Of a stretch of DNA of 59,616 nt, positions 42,332-50,589 are shown piece after piece. Origin of the DNA: DAIOFH01 sp036745875 (GTDB lineage: Bacteria; Planctomycetota; SZUA-567); assembly GCA_036745875.1 (NCBI GenBank), contig DAIOFH010000002.1, positions 1 to 59,616 of the forward strand, given 5' to 3'. The notes under the pieces were generated by a model that saw only the letters and a list, made by a program, of their open reading frames with translations, was not told the origin of the DNA and did no database searches. The number at the start of each line of letters is the position of its first letter. Position 1 is the first letter of the stretch. A program made the translations under genes and the position numbers.

Positions 42332-42682
42332 TTACCCCTCGCCGTAGGTGCCGCCGGTGTTGTTTTTGTTCAATGTCCCGTCTTTTTCGACAAGCAGGCA
42401 CTTGACCCGGCCCTTGCAGACGGGCCTGTGGCGGACTCCTTTGGGAACGATGATGAAATCGCCCGTTTCGAGGTCGCGGAGCCCGTCGTCGAACTCGATC
42501 TGCATCCTGCCCTCGATTACATAGAACATCTCGTCCGAATCATCGTGAACGTGGAAATCAAGGGTGCGGTTTTCCGCCTGCAGGACATTGAGCATATGGT
42601 CATTAAGTTGGCCGACCCTTGCATATGAAAACAGATCCTCCACCGCGTCGACGGATCGCTGAAGGTTTACCTTGTCTATCAT
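42332..42682 (-). CDS. single-domain cupin protein
   Basis: A 116-residue cupin. The metal-binding motif is visible in LDFHVHDDSDEMFYVIEGRMQIEF (two His and a Glu), with GDFIIVPKGVRHRPVC providing the last His. Function is not predictable. The ATG at 42682 has AAGGA six bases upstream. It heads a group with the isochorismatase-like and acetyltransferase genes. Confidence 0.85.
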   Translation of the reverse strand: MIDKVNLQRSVDAVEDLFSYARVGQLNDHMLNVLQAENRTLDFHVHDDSDEMFYVIEGRMQIEFDDGLRDLETGDFIIVPKGVRHRPVCKGRVKCLLVEKDGTLNKNNTGGTYGEG

Positions 42683-42737
42683 GGTTATCCTTTCTATGGT
42701 AAAGCATACGGTTATTGCCTCCATCAATCAACATTTC

Positions 42738-42769
42738 CAAACAAAAACCCTCCCCGCAGGCGGGGAGGG
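42738..42769 (-). terminator. intrinsic terminator after hcp
   Basis: On the minus strand CCCTCCCC and GGGGAGGG pair around a six-base loop, followed by TTTTTGTTTGG. It lies 37 bases after the hcp stop and ends that operon ahead of the cupin gene. Confidence 0.85.
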
Positions 42770-42805
42770 CGGAGGGATTTTCAGCTTTTCCGGCATTCAT
42801 ACAGC

Positions 42806-44437
42806 TTAGCCAAGGATCTCCTTAAGATCCTGGTCGGCGGTGGAAATCGGCTTGATAGCGAACTTGTCGACAAGCACCTGCAACACCGCCGGCGTCGCGA
42901 AGGCGGGAAGCGTGGGGCCGAGGTGGATGTTCCTGAGGCCGAGATGCAGGAGGGTCAGAAGCACCGCGACCGCCTTCTGCTCGTACCAGGAGATGATCAG
43001 GGACAGCGGCAGTTCGTTCACGCCGACATTGAACGCTTTCGACAGGGCGAGGGCGATCTGGATCGCCGAGTAGGCGTCGTTGCACTGGCCGCAGTCGAGG
43101 AGGCGCGGGATACCGCCAATATCGCCGAATTCTAGCTTGTTGAAGCGGTACTTGCCGCAGGCGAGGGTAAGGATAACCGTGTCCTTGGGCGCTTTTTCGG
43201 CGAATTCCGTATAGTAGTTGCGTCCCGGTTTCGCGCCGTCGCAGCCGCCGATGAGGAAGAAGTGCTTGATCGCGCCGGATTTTACCGCGTCAATGACCTT
43301 GTCCGCGACGCTCATCACGGCGTTACGGCCAAAGCCGACAGTGATGTATTTTTCCTCTCCGTCTTCCGCAAAGCCGGGCGCGGCCAGCGCCGCCTCGACA
43401 ACGGGTCCGAAATCGCCGTTCTTGACATGTTTGACGCCGGGGAAGGAGACAAGGCCGGTAGTGAAGACGCGGTCCTTGTAGCTGTCCGTGGGCGGCATGA
43501 GGCAGTTGGTGGTGAAGAGCATGGGGCCGGGAAATTCGGGGAATTCCTTCTTCTGGTTTTGCCAGGCGCCTCCGAAGTTGCCGGCGAGGTGCTTGTATTT
43601 CTTGAGTTCCGGATAGCCGTGGCACGGCAGCATTTCGCCGTGGGTATAGACGTTGATGCCCTTGCCGTCGGTGGCCTTCAAGAGGTCTTCGAGGTCCTTC
43701 AGGTCGTGGCCGGTGATGAGGATTGCCTTGCCCTTGACCGGCGTGATCCTGACCTTGGTCGGCACTGGATGGCCGTAGCCGCCGGTATTGGCGCCGTCCA
43801 GGAGCTCCATCACCTTGTAATTCAATTCGCCGGTTTTAAGGGCGTTTTCAAGCAGCTTGCTCATGTCGTCCGGTTCGGACGCGGCGAAGGCGAGGATGTC
43901 GTAGAACATTTTGTAAATGTCCGGGTCTTCCTTGCCGAGACGCATGGCATGATCCGCATAGGCCGCCGCGCCTTTGAGGCCGTAAATAATCATGTAGAGG
44001 ACGCCGGCCTTGTCGTCGCCGAGTTTTTTCCTGCGTGCCAAAATGCCGAACTTCGCCGCTTGTTCTTCCATGCCCGCCATGTCGCCGGCAAGTTCGAAGG
44101 TCGCGGCGGCGGGCATTCCGTCCGTATTCCCGCCGAGGGATTTCAAAATCCCGGCCAGGCGGTCGCGGAGCTGGACGCCTTTTTTGATAATGTCCGCAAT
44201 GGATTCTGACGTGAAATTGACGTTGGTGACGGTGGTGAAAAGGGCCTGGATGACAAATTCGCCCGCTTCGCGTTCTCCCTTCCCCTTGTCCGCGAGGCGT
44301 GATGCAATACACGCAACGCCCATTGCCGTTTCCACCAAAAGATCCTGTAAGTCGGCTGTATCTGGTTTTTTGCCGCAAACGCCCGACCTGTCGCAACCGG
44401 TGCCATTGGCTGTTTGTTCGCACTGATAGCAAAACAT
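42806..44437 (-). CDS. hcp: hybrid cluster protein (hydroxylamine reductase)
   Basis: A 543-residue Hcp of the class found in strict anaerobes: the N-terminal cysteines are Cys3, Cys6, Cys15 and Cys21 in MFCYQCEQTANGTGC and onward, which bind a cubane cluster. The hybrid cluster residues appear later (HGEMLPCHGYPELKKYKHLAGNFGGAW, ILTLACGKYRFN, LLDCGQCNDAY). Hcp proteins reduce hydroxylamine in vitro, but the physiological role is nitric oxide reduction or defence against nitrosative stress. GGAGGG precedes the ATG. It is the last gene of the Rrf2-ferredoxin-hcp operon. Confidence 0.96.
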   Translation of the reverse strand: MFCYQCEQTANGTGCDRSGVCGKKPDTADLQDLLVETAMGVACIASRLADKGKGEREAGEFVIQALFTTVTNVNFTSESIADIIKKGVQLRDRLAGILKSLGGNTDGMPAAATFELAGDMAGMEEQAAKFGILARRKKLGDDKAGVLYMIIYGLKGAAAYADHAMRLGKEDPDIYKMFYDILAFAASEPDDMSKLLENALKTGELNYKVMELLDGANTGGYGHPVPTKVRITPVKGKAILITGHDLKDLEDLLKATDGKGINVYTHGEMLPCHGYPELKKYKHLAGNFGGAWQNQKKEFPEFPGPMLFTTNCLMPPTDSYKDRVFTTGLVSFPGVKHVKNGDFGPVVEAALAAPGFAEDGEEKYITVGFGRNAVMSVADKVIDAVKSGAIKHFFLIGGCDGAKPGRNYYTEFAEKAPKDTVILTLACGKYRFNKLEFGDIGGIPRLLDCGQCNDAYSAIQIALALSKAFNVGVNELPLSLIISWYEQKAVAVLLTLLHLGLRNIHLGPTLPAFATPAVLQVLVDKFAIKPISTADQDLKEILG

Positions 44438-44469
44438 GGATATCCCTCCGAAAGATAAATCCCCTCGAT

Positions 44470-44518
44470 ATAAAATAAAATAGGGAACGCCTGTAAAATG
44501 CGCTTAACAGGCGTTCCC
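44470..44518 (-). terminator. hairpin with AT-rich tail between the ferredoxin gene and hcp
   Basis: On the minus strand GGGAACGCCTGT and ACAGGCGTTCCC form a perfect 12-pair stem with a 12-base loop, followed by TATTTTATTTTATA. It looks like an intrinsic terminator, yet only about 35 bases separate its tail from the hcp start, too few for a separate promoter. It probably tunes hcp level by partial readthrough, or protects a processed end. Confidence 0.75.
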
Positions 44519-44530
44519 TATAAACTGTTA

Positions 44531-45358
44531 TCAGGATACGGCATTACCCCTGTTGTCGATGACAATTGTTTTAAGAGGCACATCGACTCCGGACAGCTCG
44601 ATCGCCTGCTCCGCAATCCGCACCAAACCGCCGCAGCAGGGAACTTGCATTCTGAGGACGGTGAGGCTCGCCGGATGCGCGGCCTGAATGATGTTGGCCA
44701 ATTTCAGGATCTGCGGTCCCGCCTCGTCCAGCTTGGGACAGGTCAGGATGACCGGCCTCTGCTGGAGATACTTGCGGTGGAAATCCGGCGAAGCGGCGGC
44801 TGCGCAGTCCGCAGCGATGAGGATTTCGGCGTTCTTGAAATACGGAGCATCTTGCGGGACCAGCTTTAGCTGGAGCGGCCAGTTGACCAGTTGCGAAGGC
44901 GTATCTCCCGACGATTGGCAATCGTCCGCCTTGCAGCCTTGCACAGGCGCCAGGTATTTCGCCATCGAGCCGGGGCAGCCGCAGGGCAAAGGCTCCTCCG
45001 GCTTCTCCAGGACTCCGGCGCCCGCCGCATGGGCTGCCGCCGGTCTCAGGGACTGCGCCATCGACCCGGGACAGCCGCGATGCGCCTGCGCCGCCGGCGC
45101 GCCGACCGGGAGGCCGAGTTCTTTCTGGCGCTCCGCGGTGGCGACGGGATCGTATTCTTCCGCGTCACGGGAAATCATGGAAATAGCCCCGGTCGGGCAG
45201 GGGCCAAGGCAATCGCCTAGCCCGTCGCAGTAGATCTCGGAAACCAATTCCGCCTTGCCGTTCACCATCTGTATCGCGCCCTCGTGGCAACTGTCGACGC
45301 AGATGCCGCAGCCGTTGCATTTTTCCTTGTCTATGTGGATGATCTTACGTTCCGCCAT
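44531..45358 (-). CDS. 4Fe-4S dicluster ferredoxin protein, partner of Hcp
   Basis: A 275-residue iron-sulfur protein. The N-terminus has two clusters: CNGCGICVDSCHEGAI and CDGLGDCLGPCPTGAI. Two short GCPGSMA repeats with cysteine (RGCPGSMAQ and CGCPGSMAKY) and a further C-terminal domain with EILIAADCAAAAS and LRMQVPCCGGLV follow. Proteins of this layout are regularly encoded beside hcp in anaerobes and are thought to pass electrons to it. It lies two bases after the Rrf2 regulator gene. Confidence 0.88.
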   Translation of the reverse strand: MAERKIIHIDKEKCNGCGICVDSCHEGAIQMVNGKAELVSEIYCDGLGDCLGPCPTGAISMISRDAEEYDPVATAERQKELGLPVGAPAAQAHRGCPGSMAQSLRPAAAHAAGAGVLEKPEEPLPCGCPGSMAKYLAPVQGCKADDCQSSGDTPSQLVNWPLQLKLVPQDAPYFKNAEILIAADCAAAASPDFHRKYLQQRPVILTCPKLDEAGPQILKLANIIQAAHPASLTVLRMQVPCCGGLVRIAEQAIELSGVDVPLKTIVIDNRGNAVS

Positions 45359-45360
45359 GG

Positions 45361-45858
45361 TTAATCCTCTTTTTCTATCGCTGTGGCTATTTCACTGCCA
45401 ATAAGTTGTTGAATCCTCGTGTTGCCGGTCTTGCGCGCCATCCGGCAGAGGTCGGCGATGGTCGTTTTTTGCAAATAATTCCTGATCGCGGAGTCCATGC
45501 CCGAAGTCAAGGCGCTAAACGGGCATTTCGCGTCCGAGGGGCATACGCGTTTGGCGAACATGCAGTCGTTGCAGTGTATTTTTCCCTCGACTTCCTCAAT
45601 CGCCTGCAGCATGGTGATATCTGCGGGGTCAGCCAAAAGACGAAGCCCACCGCCCGCGCCGCGCGCTCCATCGGCAAATCCGGCCTTGACCAGCCGTCTT
45701 GCCACTTTGTGCAGAGTATGGTGGCTGGCATGGAGGAATTCGGCAAAATCCTTAACCGCCAGTTTGGCGTCTCGATCTGCATCCTTCACCGCCGCCAACT
45801 CGGTGAGCAGGTGCAATGCCAAAGCCCCCATTTCTCCTATATTAACAAGTCCGGCCAT
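45361..45858 (-). CDS. Rrf2-family transcriptional regulator of the hcp operon
   Basis: A 165-residue Rrf2 protein: N-terminal winged helix (ALALHLLTELAAVKD, SHHTLHKVARRLVKAGF, GAGGGLRLLADPADITML) and a C-terminal cysteine group, Cys96, Cys99, Cys106 and Cys112, that could bind an Fe-S cluster as in NsrR or IscR. Next to ferredoxin and hcp it is probably an NO- or redox-responsive repressor of its own operon. The ATG at 45858 has GGGAG about ten bases upstream; longer reading from 45975 crosses the promoter and is rejected. Confidence 0.88.
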   Translation of the reverse strand: MAGLVNIGEMGALALHLLTELAAVKDADRDAKLAVKDFAEFLHASHHTLHKVARRLVKAGFADGARGAGGGLRLLADPADITMLQAIEEVEGKIHCNDCMFAKRVCPSDAKCPFSALTSGMDSAIRNYLQKTTIADLCRMARKTGNTRIQQLIGSEIATAIEKED

Positions 45859-45916
45859 TTTCTCGTCTCCCTGACAAAAGGCATTATATTTTGCGTGCGC
45901 TTGATAATTTTTAATT

Positions 45917-45959
45917 TGGTATTTTAGTACCATTATATATAAATAATGTCCGATTGCAA
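45917..45959 (-). promoter_or_regulatory. promoter and palindromic operator of the Rrf2-ferredoxin-hcp operon
   Basis: On the minus strand TTGCAA (45959-45954), a 16-base spacer and a perfect TATAAT (45937-45932) form a promoter. Directly after it lies TGGTACTAAAATACCA (45932-45917), an inverted repeat with five-base arms and a six-base spacer that would cover the transcript start. This is where a repressor such as the Rrf2 protein should bind; that assignment is inference. Confidence 0.65.
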
Positions 45960-46017
45960 TGATATTCCTTTTCATTTTCCGCTTTATGAAAAAATTGTTC
46001 TGCGTATTAATTTAGAC

Positions 46018-46046
46018 TTGCAAAAGATTTCGCAGATTGCTATTAT
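46018..46046 (+). promoter_or_regulatory. promoter for rplS
   Basis: TTGCAA (46018) and TATTAT (46041) are separated by exactly 17 bases in an AT-rich region. The expected transcript starts near 46053 and gives a leader of about 125 bases before the rplS start. Confidence 0.6.
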
Positions 46047-46064
46047 CAACCTTCCAGATACGAG

Positions 46065-46097
46065 CGCCCGGCGTGTAGTCCGGGCGTGGTTGTTTTT
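46065..46097 (+). promoter_or_regulatory. possible attenuator hairpin in the rplS leader
   Basis: CGCCCGG and CCGGGCG form a seven-pair stem with an eight-base loop, followed by TGGTTGTTTTT. It lies about 12 bases after the predicted transcript start and 81 bases before the rplS start. The U-run is imperfect, so termination may be partial; it could be a binding site for a ribosomal protein, but no known leader family is recognised. Confidence 0.5.
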
Positions 46098-46177
46098 GTA
46101 TGATGGTAGACGAAAACGACAAAAAACAGGTTGTTTTTAGGTAATTGTATTGCTGTTGGCGTTTTTTAGGAGTGATC

Positions 46178-46549
46178 ATGAACCCCATTATTGCCGAACT
46201 TGAAAAAGAGCATTGCAAAAAATCCGTCGACGCATTCAACGTCGGTGACACTGTTGACGTGCATGTCCGCATTATCGAAGGCGAAAAGGAACGCATCCAA
46301 ATTTTCAACGGCGTCGTCATCGCCATGAACAAGGGCGGCATCAATGAAAACTTCACCGTCCGCCGCCTGGTCCAGGGCGAAGGCGTTGAAAGGGTGTTCC
46401 CCCTGCACGCGCCCCGCGTCGAAAAGGTCGAAGTGAAGCGTCGCGGCCGCATCCGCCGAGCCAAGCTGTACTACCTCCGCGACCGCGTCGGCAAGGCGAC
46501 CCGCCTGAAAGAGGAGACGCGCCCCTCCCGCTTCTTCAAAAAGAAATAA
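46178..46549 (+). CDS. rplS: ribosomal protein L19
   Basis: The 123-residue L19 of the large subunit: FNVGDTVDVHVRIIEGEKERIQIFNGVVIA near the N-terminus, FPLHAPRVEKVEVKRRGRIRRAKLYYLRDRVGKA in the C-terminal half. The ATG at 46178 follows TAGGAG by about seven bases. In most bacteria it ends an rpsP-rimM-trmD-rplS operon; here those genes are absent and rplS has its own promoter and leader, with the hcp regulator divergent on the other side. Confidence 0.97.
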   Translation: MNPIIAELEKEHCKKSVDAFNVGDTVDVHVRIIEGEKERIQIFNGVVIAMNKGGINENFTVRRLVQGEGVERVFPLHAPRVEKVEVKRRGRIRRAKLYYLRDRVGKATRLKEETRPSRFFKKK

Positions 46550-46592
46550 GCCGTTCTTTTGTCGAGGGACTGACGCACCCGAGGAAACGCGT

Positions 46593-48083
46593 ATGCCGGG
46601 AAAACTGGCGTTGCTGCTTGTTACTGCGCTGCTAACCGCTACGCAGGTGTCGGGTGCAGACACCCCCGCAGCCTGGCTTGACATCGCCGCCAATCCGCAG
46701 TTGCCACGACGTGAACGAGAGTTTGCCGCACAACAACTTATCATGCTTGCCGATTCGTCGGCAAGCATGTTTATTTCAGAGCTCAGGCCGGACAACATCG
46801 AAAGCGCGCTGCGTCGTCAGATCGCCGCCAGGATGCTTGGCGAACTCAACGCGAGTGGAAGCGAACCCCCTCTCCTTGACGCATCTTTTTCCGACGACTA
46901 TTTTCTCGCGCGGGCTGCGTCGGAAGCGCTCGTGAACATCTATTCCCGACGTTCCGACGACGAGTTGTTCATCATGCTGCGGCGTGGACTTCCCCTGGCG
47001 GGAGCGGCGCGCCGCGACGGACAGGCCGGGGACGACTGGATCGCGCTGTCTCTGGCGGAAGCGGCGAACAAGGAGAAATTCCGCGCCCTCGCGATGAACG
47101 CTCTGGTGCGGAAATTCACTGGCGGGCATACGCCTGTTCCGGAAAAACTGTATTTACCCATATGGGACGGGCTTTTGTCCGGCGACAGGGACTTGCGCCT
47201 TGCCTCGGTGGAGGCGGCGGCCCTGGTCCAGTCGGATTTGGCAACGTCCAAGCTGTCTGCCTTTTTGTATACGGAAAACAATCCGCGCCTCCTCATTGCC
47301 GCCCTGCGGGCAATGGCCAAGTTCAGGCCGCCGGACTATGGCGCGACAGTCGAGCGCCACGCCCGCCATGCCGACCCGCTGGTGGCGCTGGAAGCCCTGA
47401 CCGCGCTCGCCGCGATGGGTTATGAAGGAACGCTGTATCCGATAGATGCGTCCGTCGGGTACGGCAGGACCGTCTCCGGTTCCATCAACCATCCTTCCAC
47501 TCCGGTACGGCTGAGGGCGATCGAGGTTTTGTCGGAGGTGCGCGATCCGCGTTCGCTTGAGCCGCTGACGCTCGCCTTGAAGGATCGGGTTCCCGCCAAC
47601 AGGGCCGCTGCGGTGCGTGGCATTGGCGGGCTTGGTTTCTCCGCGGCCACGGGTCCGTTGATGCCGCTTCTCAACGACCCGCACCCCGAGGTGCGCATGG
47701 AGGCGGCGCTAGCCCTGGACAGCCTCGGCGTAGTCGGTATTTCCGCCAGGCAGCTTGATGACCTGGAAAGCGACGATCTCCTGTTCAAACGTTCCGCGGC
47801 GGAGGCTCTCGGCAAACTCGGCGACATTCGTGCGGTCGATTACCTGATAGCCGCACTGGCCACCGACGATCTCGAACTTGCCTGTCTTGTCGCCGAGTCG
47901 CTAGGCAACCTTGCCGACCGCCGGGCGGGGCAGTGCCTCTATTCGCTGATGACCGCGACGGAAAGCCCGATGCTTGCGGATATCTGCAGGAAAGCGCTGA
48001 CCAACATATACCGTGATGATCCGGGATACAGTCCAGGGATGTGGGAGTCTTGGGCGAGAAGACAGCAGTTGACCTTTAATTGA
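46593..48083 (+). CDS. exported HEAT-repeat protein
   Basis: A 496-residue protein with a signal peptide (LALLLVTALLTATQVSGA) followed by helical repeats of the HEAT/PBS-lyase type through most of its length, best seen in PVRLRAIEVLSEVRDPRSLEPLTLAL, VPANRAAAVRGIGGLGF, HPEVRMEAALALDSLG and LLFKRSAAEALGKLGDIRAVDYLIAAL. Such proteins serve as binding scaffolds. The partner is unknown. It starts 43 bases after rplS and is followed 13 bases later by a flippase-like gene, with which it is likely co-transcribed. Confidence 0.85.
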   Translation: MPGKLALLLVTALLTATQVSGADTPAAWLDIAANPQLPRREREFAAQQLIMLADSSASMFISELRPDNIESALRRQIAARMLGELNASGSEPPLLDASFSDDYFLARAASEALVNIYSRRSDDELFIMLRRGLPLAGAARRDGQAGDDWIALSLAEAANKEKFRALAMNALVRKFTGGHTPVPEKLYLPIWDGLLSGDRDLRLASVEAAALVQSDLATSKLSAFLYTENNPRLLIAALRAMAKFRPPDYGATVERHARHADPLVALEALTALAAMGYEGTLYPIDASVGYGRTVSGSINHPSTPVRLRAIEVLSEVRDPRSLEPLTLALKDRVPANRAAAVRGIGGLGFSAATGPLMPLLNDPHPEVRMEAALALDSLGVVGISARQLDDLESDDLLFKRSAAEALGKLGDIRAVDYLIAALATDDLELACLVAESLGNLADRRAGQCLYSLMTATESPMLADICRKALTNIYRDDPGYSPGMWESWARRQQLTFN

Positions 48084-48096
48084 AACAAGGATTTCG

Positions 48097-49278
48097 ATGT
48101 CATCCACTGAACCGACAGAGAAAAAAATCTCCCGCTGGGAATGGCTGCCTTTTGCCGCCGTTCTCGTGCTGGCCGCCGGTTATTTCGCCCTGGGTGATGG
48201 CGGCAGCGGGCAGTATTTCTGTCTTTTTGTCGGGCTTGGCCTGCTTCCCGGCTGTTTGTGGCGGCTGCTGGGGAACAGTTCCTGGAGCGTTCACCGCATC
48301 GGTTTTGCCGCCGGCCTTGTCGTGTATGTTCTGGACAATCCCAGTCTCTGGCCCGGGACCGCAGTGCTGGAGCGTATCAGCCAGGCTTGGCCCTTGGTTT
48401 TAGTCGGAATAGTGGTCGCCGCGACGCAGCCTTTATGGGGAGCGCTCAGGCTTGTCAGGCTGATGCATGACAGCGGTCTCAGCATGTCGTTCTATGAAAC
48501 ACTCAAGCTTTGCCTGTCGGGGAATTTTTTCAATATCTTCCTGCCGGGAGCGACCGGCGGCGACCTGTACCGGCTCTACGCCATAACCCGGGGCGACAAG
48601 CGGAAATTCGCTCCGGCCCTCGCATCCATCACCCTTGACCGTTTCCTTGGTTTGCCGCCTCTCGTATTTTTGGTCTTTATAGCCGCATTTCTCGACAAGG
48701 AACTCGCTTTCCGGCATGAGAAACTGTCGGGCCTGCTGACGTTTGTCGCGGTGGCTGCCGCATTTTGCCTGATCCTGATGCTGGTTATCTGGCTGGGCAG
48801 GAAAAAGGACACCGACAGCGCCAAAACCGGCATCATGGGCAAACTACACCGCGTCCACCGTCTGCTTTCGGTGGGGATTTCCCGGACCTGGACGCTTCCC
48901 GCCGGGTTGTGGTGGGGCTTGCTGTCCCATGCCGCGGTTGTGGTGGCCTGCTGCCTGTTCGGTACGGCTGTCGGGGTCCAGGGCATACCGCCGCTGCAAT
49001 ATTTCCTGCTGGTGCCGCTTGCCATGTGCATCAATGCCATCCCCGGGGCGCCCGGCGGAGTGGGGCAGGGGGAAATCGCCATGGCAGCCTTGTTCGAACT
49101 CGCCAGCCCGGGACATGGCAATTCCCAGGCGGGCGTGGCGGTAATGCTTTTGCTGCGGATAGCGAACATCCTGGTGGGATTGGCTGGCGGAGCTTTTTAC
49201 GCCACCGGCAAAATCGATCTGCGCGAAGTCGAATACAGGACGGCAGAAGTCGGGGGGCAAAGCGACAATGCCTCTTGA
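48097..49278 (+). CDS. UPF0104 / lysylphosphatidylglycerol synthase transmembrane-like protein
   Basis: A 393-residue membrane protein with about nine helices. FNIFLPGATGGDLYRLYAI and ITLDRFLGLPPLVFLVF match the YbhN/AglD/MprF transmembrane family, and INAIPGAPGGVGQGEIAMAALFEL matches its second conserved block. The family includes lipid flippases and the membrane part of lysyl-phosphatidylglycerol synthases; the aminoacyl-transferase domain is not present here. The end overlaps the pseudouridine synthase gene by 11 bases. Confidence 0.85.
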   Translation: MSSTEPTEKKISRWEWLPFAAVLVLAAGYFALGDGGSGQYFCLFVGLGLLPGCLWRLLGNSSWSVHRIGFAAGLVVYVLDNPSLWPGTAVLERISQAWPLVLVGIVVAATQPLWGALRLVRLMHDSGLSMSFYETLKLCLSGNFFNIFLPGATGGDLYRLYAITRGDKRKFAPALASITLDRFLGLPPLVFLVFIAAFLDKELAFRHEKLSGLLTFVAVAAAFCLILMLVIWLGRKKDTDSAKTGIMGKLHRVHRLLSVGISRTWTLPAGLWWGLLSHAAVVVACCLFGTAVGVQGIPPLQYFLLVPLAMCINAIPGAPGGVGQGEIAMAALFELASPGHGNSQAGVAVMLLLRIANILVGLAGGAFYATGKIDLREVEYRTAEVGGQSDNAS

Positions 49279-50248
49279 TCCGGCCAAGCCGTTTGACCTT
49301 GAGTATGTGGTCATGCCGGCGCAGGACAGAATGCGGCTTGATTTGTTCGTCAAGGCGATGGTGCCGTCCATGAGCCGCACGCGGATCCAGCAGCGCATCG
49401 GCGAAGGCAGGGTGGAAGTGAACGGCAACCCGCGCGCCGCCAACTGGAAGGTCATCGCCGGCGATGAAGTATTGTTGCGTTGCAATATCCCGGAAGAAGG
49501 CGCGGACGCCGGGAAACGCATTCCTCTGGACATCCTTTTCGAGGACGACGATCTGGTCGCAGTGAACAAGCAGTCCGGCCTTGTCGTCCATCCCGTAGGC
49601 AAACACCGTCACGATACCCTGCTAAACGCCCTGTATTGGCGCTACAAGGACATCCTTCCTGAAGACGGTTCCGTCAATCTCGCCAACCGCCTCGACCAGC
49701 ACACGTCGGGGGTGATCCTGGCGACAAAGAACGCCGAGACGAAACGCATAATCCAGGAGGATTTTGAAAACCGCATTCCGGGCAAGACCTATCTTGCGAT
49801 TTGCCGGGGACGGGTTGAAAAAGACCACGACGACATCGACCTGCCGATCGGCCCTGACCCGGAGGGGACGGACCACTGCCGGATGGGGGTGCGACTTGAC
49901 GGCTACGGCAAGGAATCGTTTACCAGTTACGAGGTGGTCGAGCGTTTTCCGCAGGGATTCAGCCTGGTGCGCCTGAAACCGGTAACCGGGCGGCAGCATC
50001 AATTGCGTGTGCATATGTCCCATCTCGGGCATCCGCTGGTCGCGGATCCGCGTTACGGCGGAGGCTGGCGGCTGGTCCTGAAGCATGGCGACGGGAGCTT
50101 TTCGATTGAGCGCTACGCCCTTCATGCGGCAAGCCTGCATTTTATTCATCCCCGAAGCAAGGAAGAGGTCCTGTGCGAAGCGCCGCTGGCGAAGGACATG
50201 GAGTGTGTCGTGTCGTTGCTGAAGGCCGGAGCGGTCGAGGTTATTTGA
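49268..50248 (+). CDS. RluA-family pseudouridine synthase
   Basis: A 326-residue RNA pseudouridine synthase with an N-terminal S4 domain (MRLDLFVKAMVPSMSRTRIQQRI, around residues 18-75) and the RluA catalytic domain, where the Asp lies in LANRLDQHTSGVILATKN. KPVTGRQHQLRVHMSHLGHPLVADPRYG is the other family signature. It may be RluD- or RluC-like; the rRNA target cannot be told. It overlaps the upstream membrane protein gene by 11 bases. Confidence 0.93.
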   Translation: MPLDPAKPFDLEYVVMPAQDRMRLDLFVKAMVPSMSRTRIQQRIGEGRVEVNGNPRAANWKVIAGDEVLLRCNIPEEGADAGKRIPLDILFEDDDLVAVNKQSGLVVHPVGKHRHDTLLNALYWRYKDILPEDGSVNLANRLDQHTSGVILATKNAETKRIIQEDFENRIPGKTYLAICRGRVEKDHDDIDLPIGPDPEGTDHCRMGVRLDGYGKESFTSYEVVERFPQGFSLVRLKPVTGRQHQLRVHMSHLGHPLVADPRYGGGWRLVLKHGDGSFSIERYALHAASLHFIHPRSKEEVLCEAPLAKDMECVVSLLKAGAVEVI

Positions 50249-50589
50249 ACAGCGCCGTTGGTCCCACCATTAAAATCCTGCCAGGGAGTTTAACAGAAAA
50301 CGCTTTCCATTCATGAAGGATGGTGTTTTTATGCGATAGCGGTATGGCATGCCAAAAAACATCAATTTTGTTGGTAAATTACGGCGATTTCAGCATTTTT
50401 ACCGATGAACCGTCTCCACTTCCGTACATAAACATGTGAGGGGTTTTTATTATGTTAGGCGGTTTTACGACGGTAAATCCGTGACTGCTGGCGCTTTTTA
50501 AATGCGATTTAAAAAGCAATAGGTCGCTGCCGGGCGTGGACTTTTGATCATTGAAATGAGAAACCGCCATATGGTGAATGGAGAATGCG
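50249..50589. other. intergenic region of 341 bases with a perfect palindromic hairpin
   Basis: No credible gene lies here. A perfect inverted repeat stands at 50493-50517: GCTTTTTAAAT and ATTTAAAAAGC with a GCG loop. A ten-codon open frame starting at ATG 50451 and ending at TGA 50481 is the only small frame worth noting and is not convincing. The region must hold the promoter of the YTV-like gene, but no clear -35/-10 pair was found. Confidence 0.5.
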
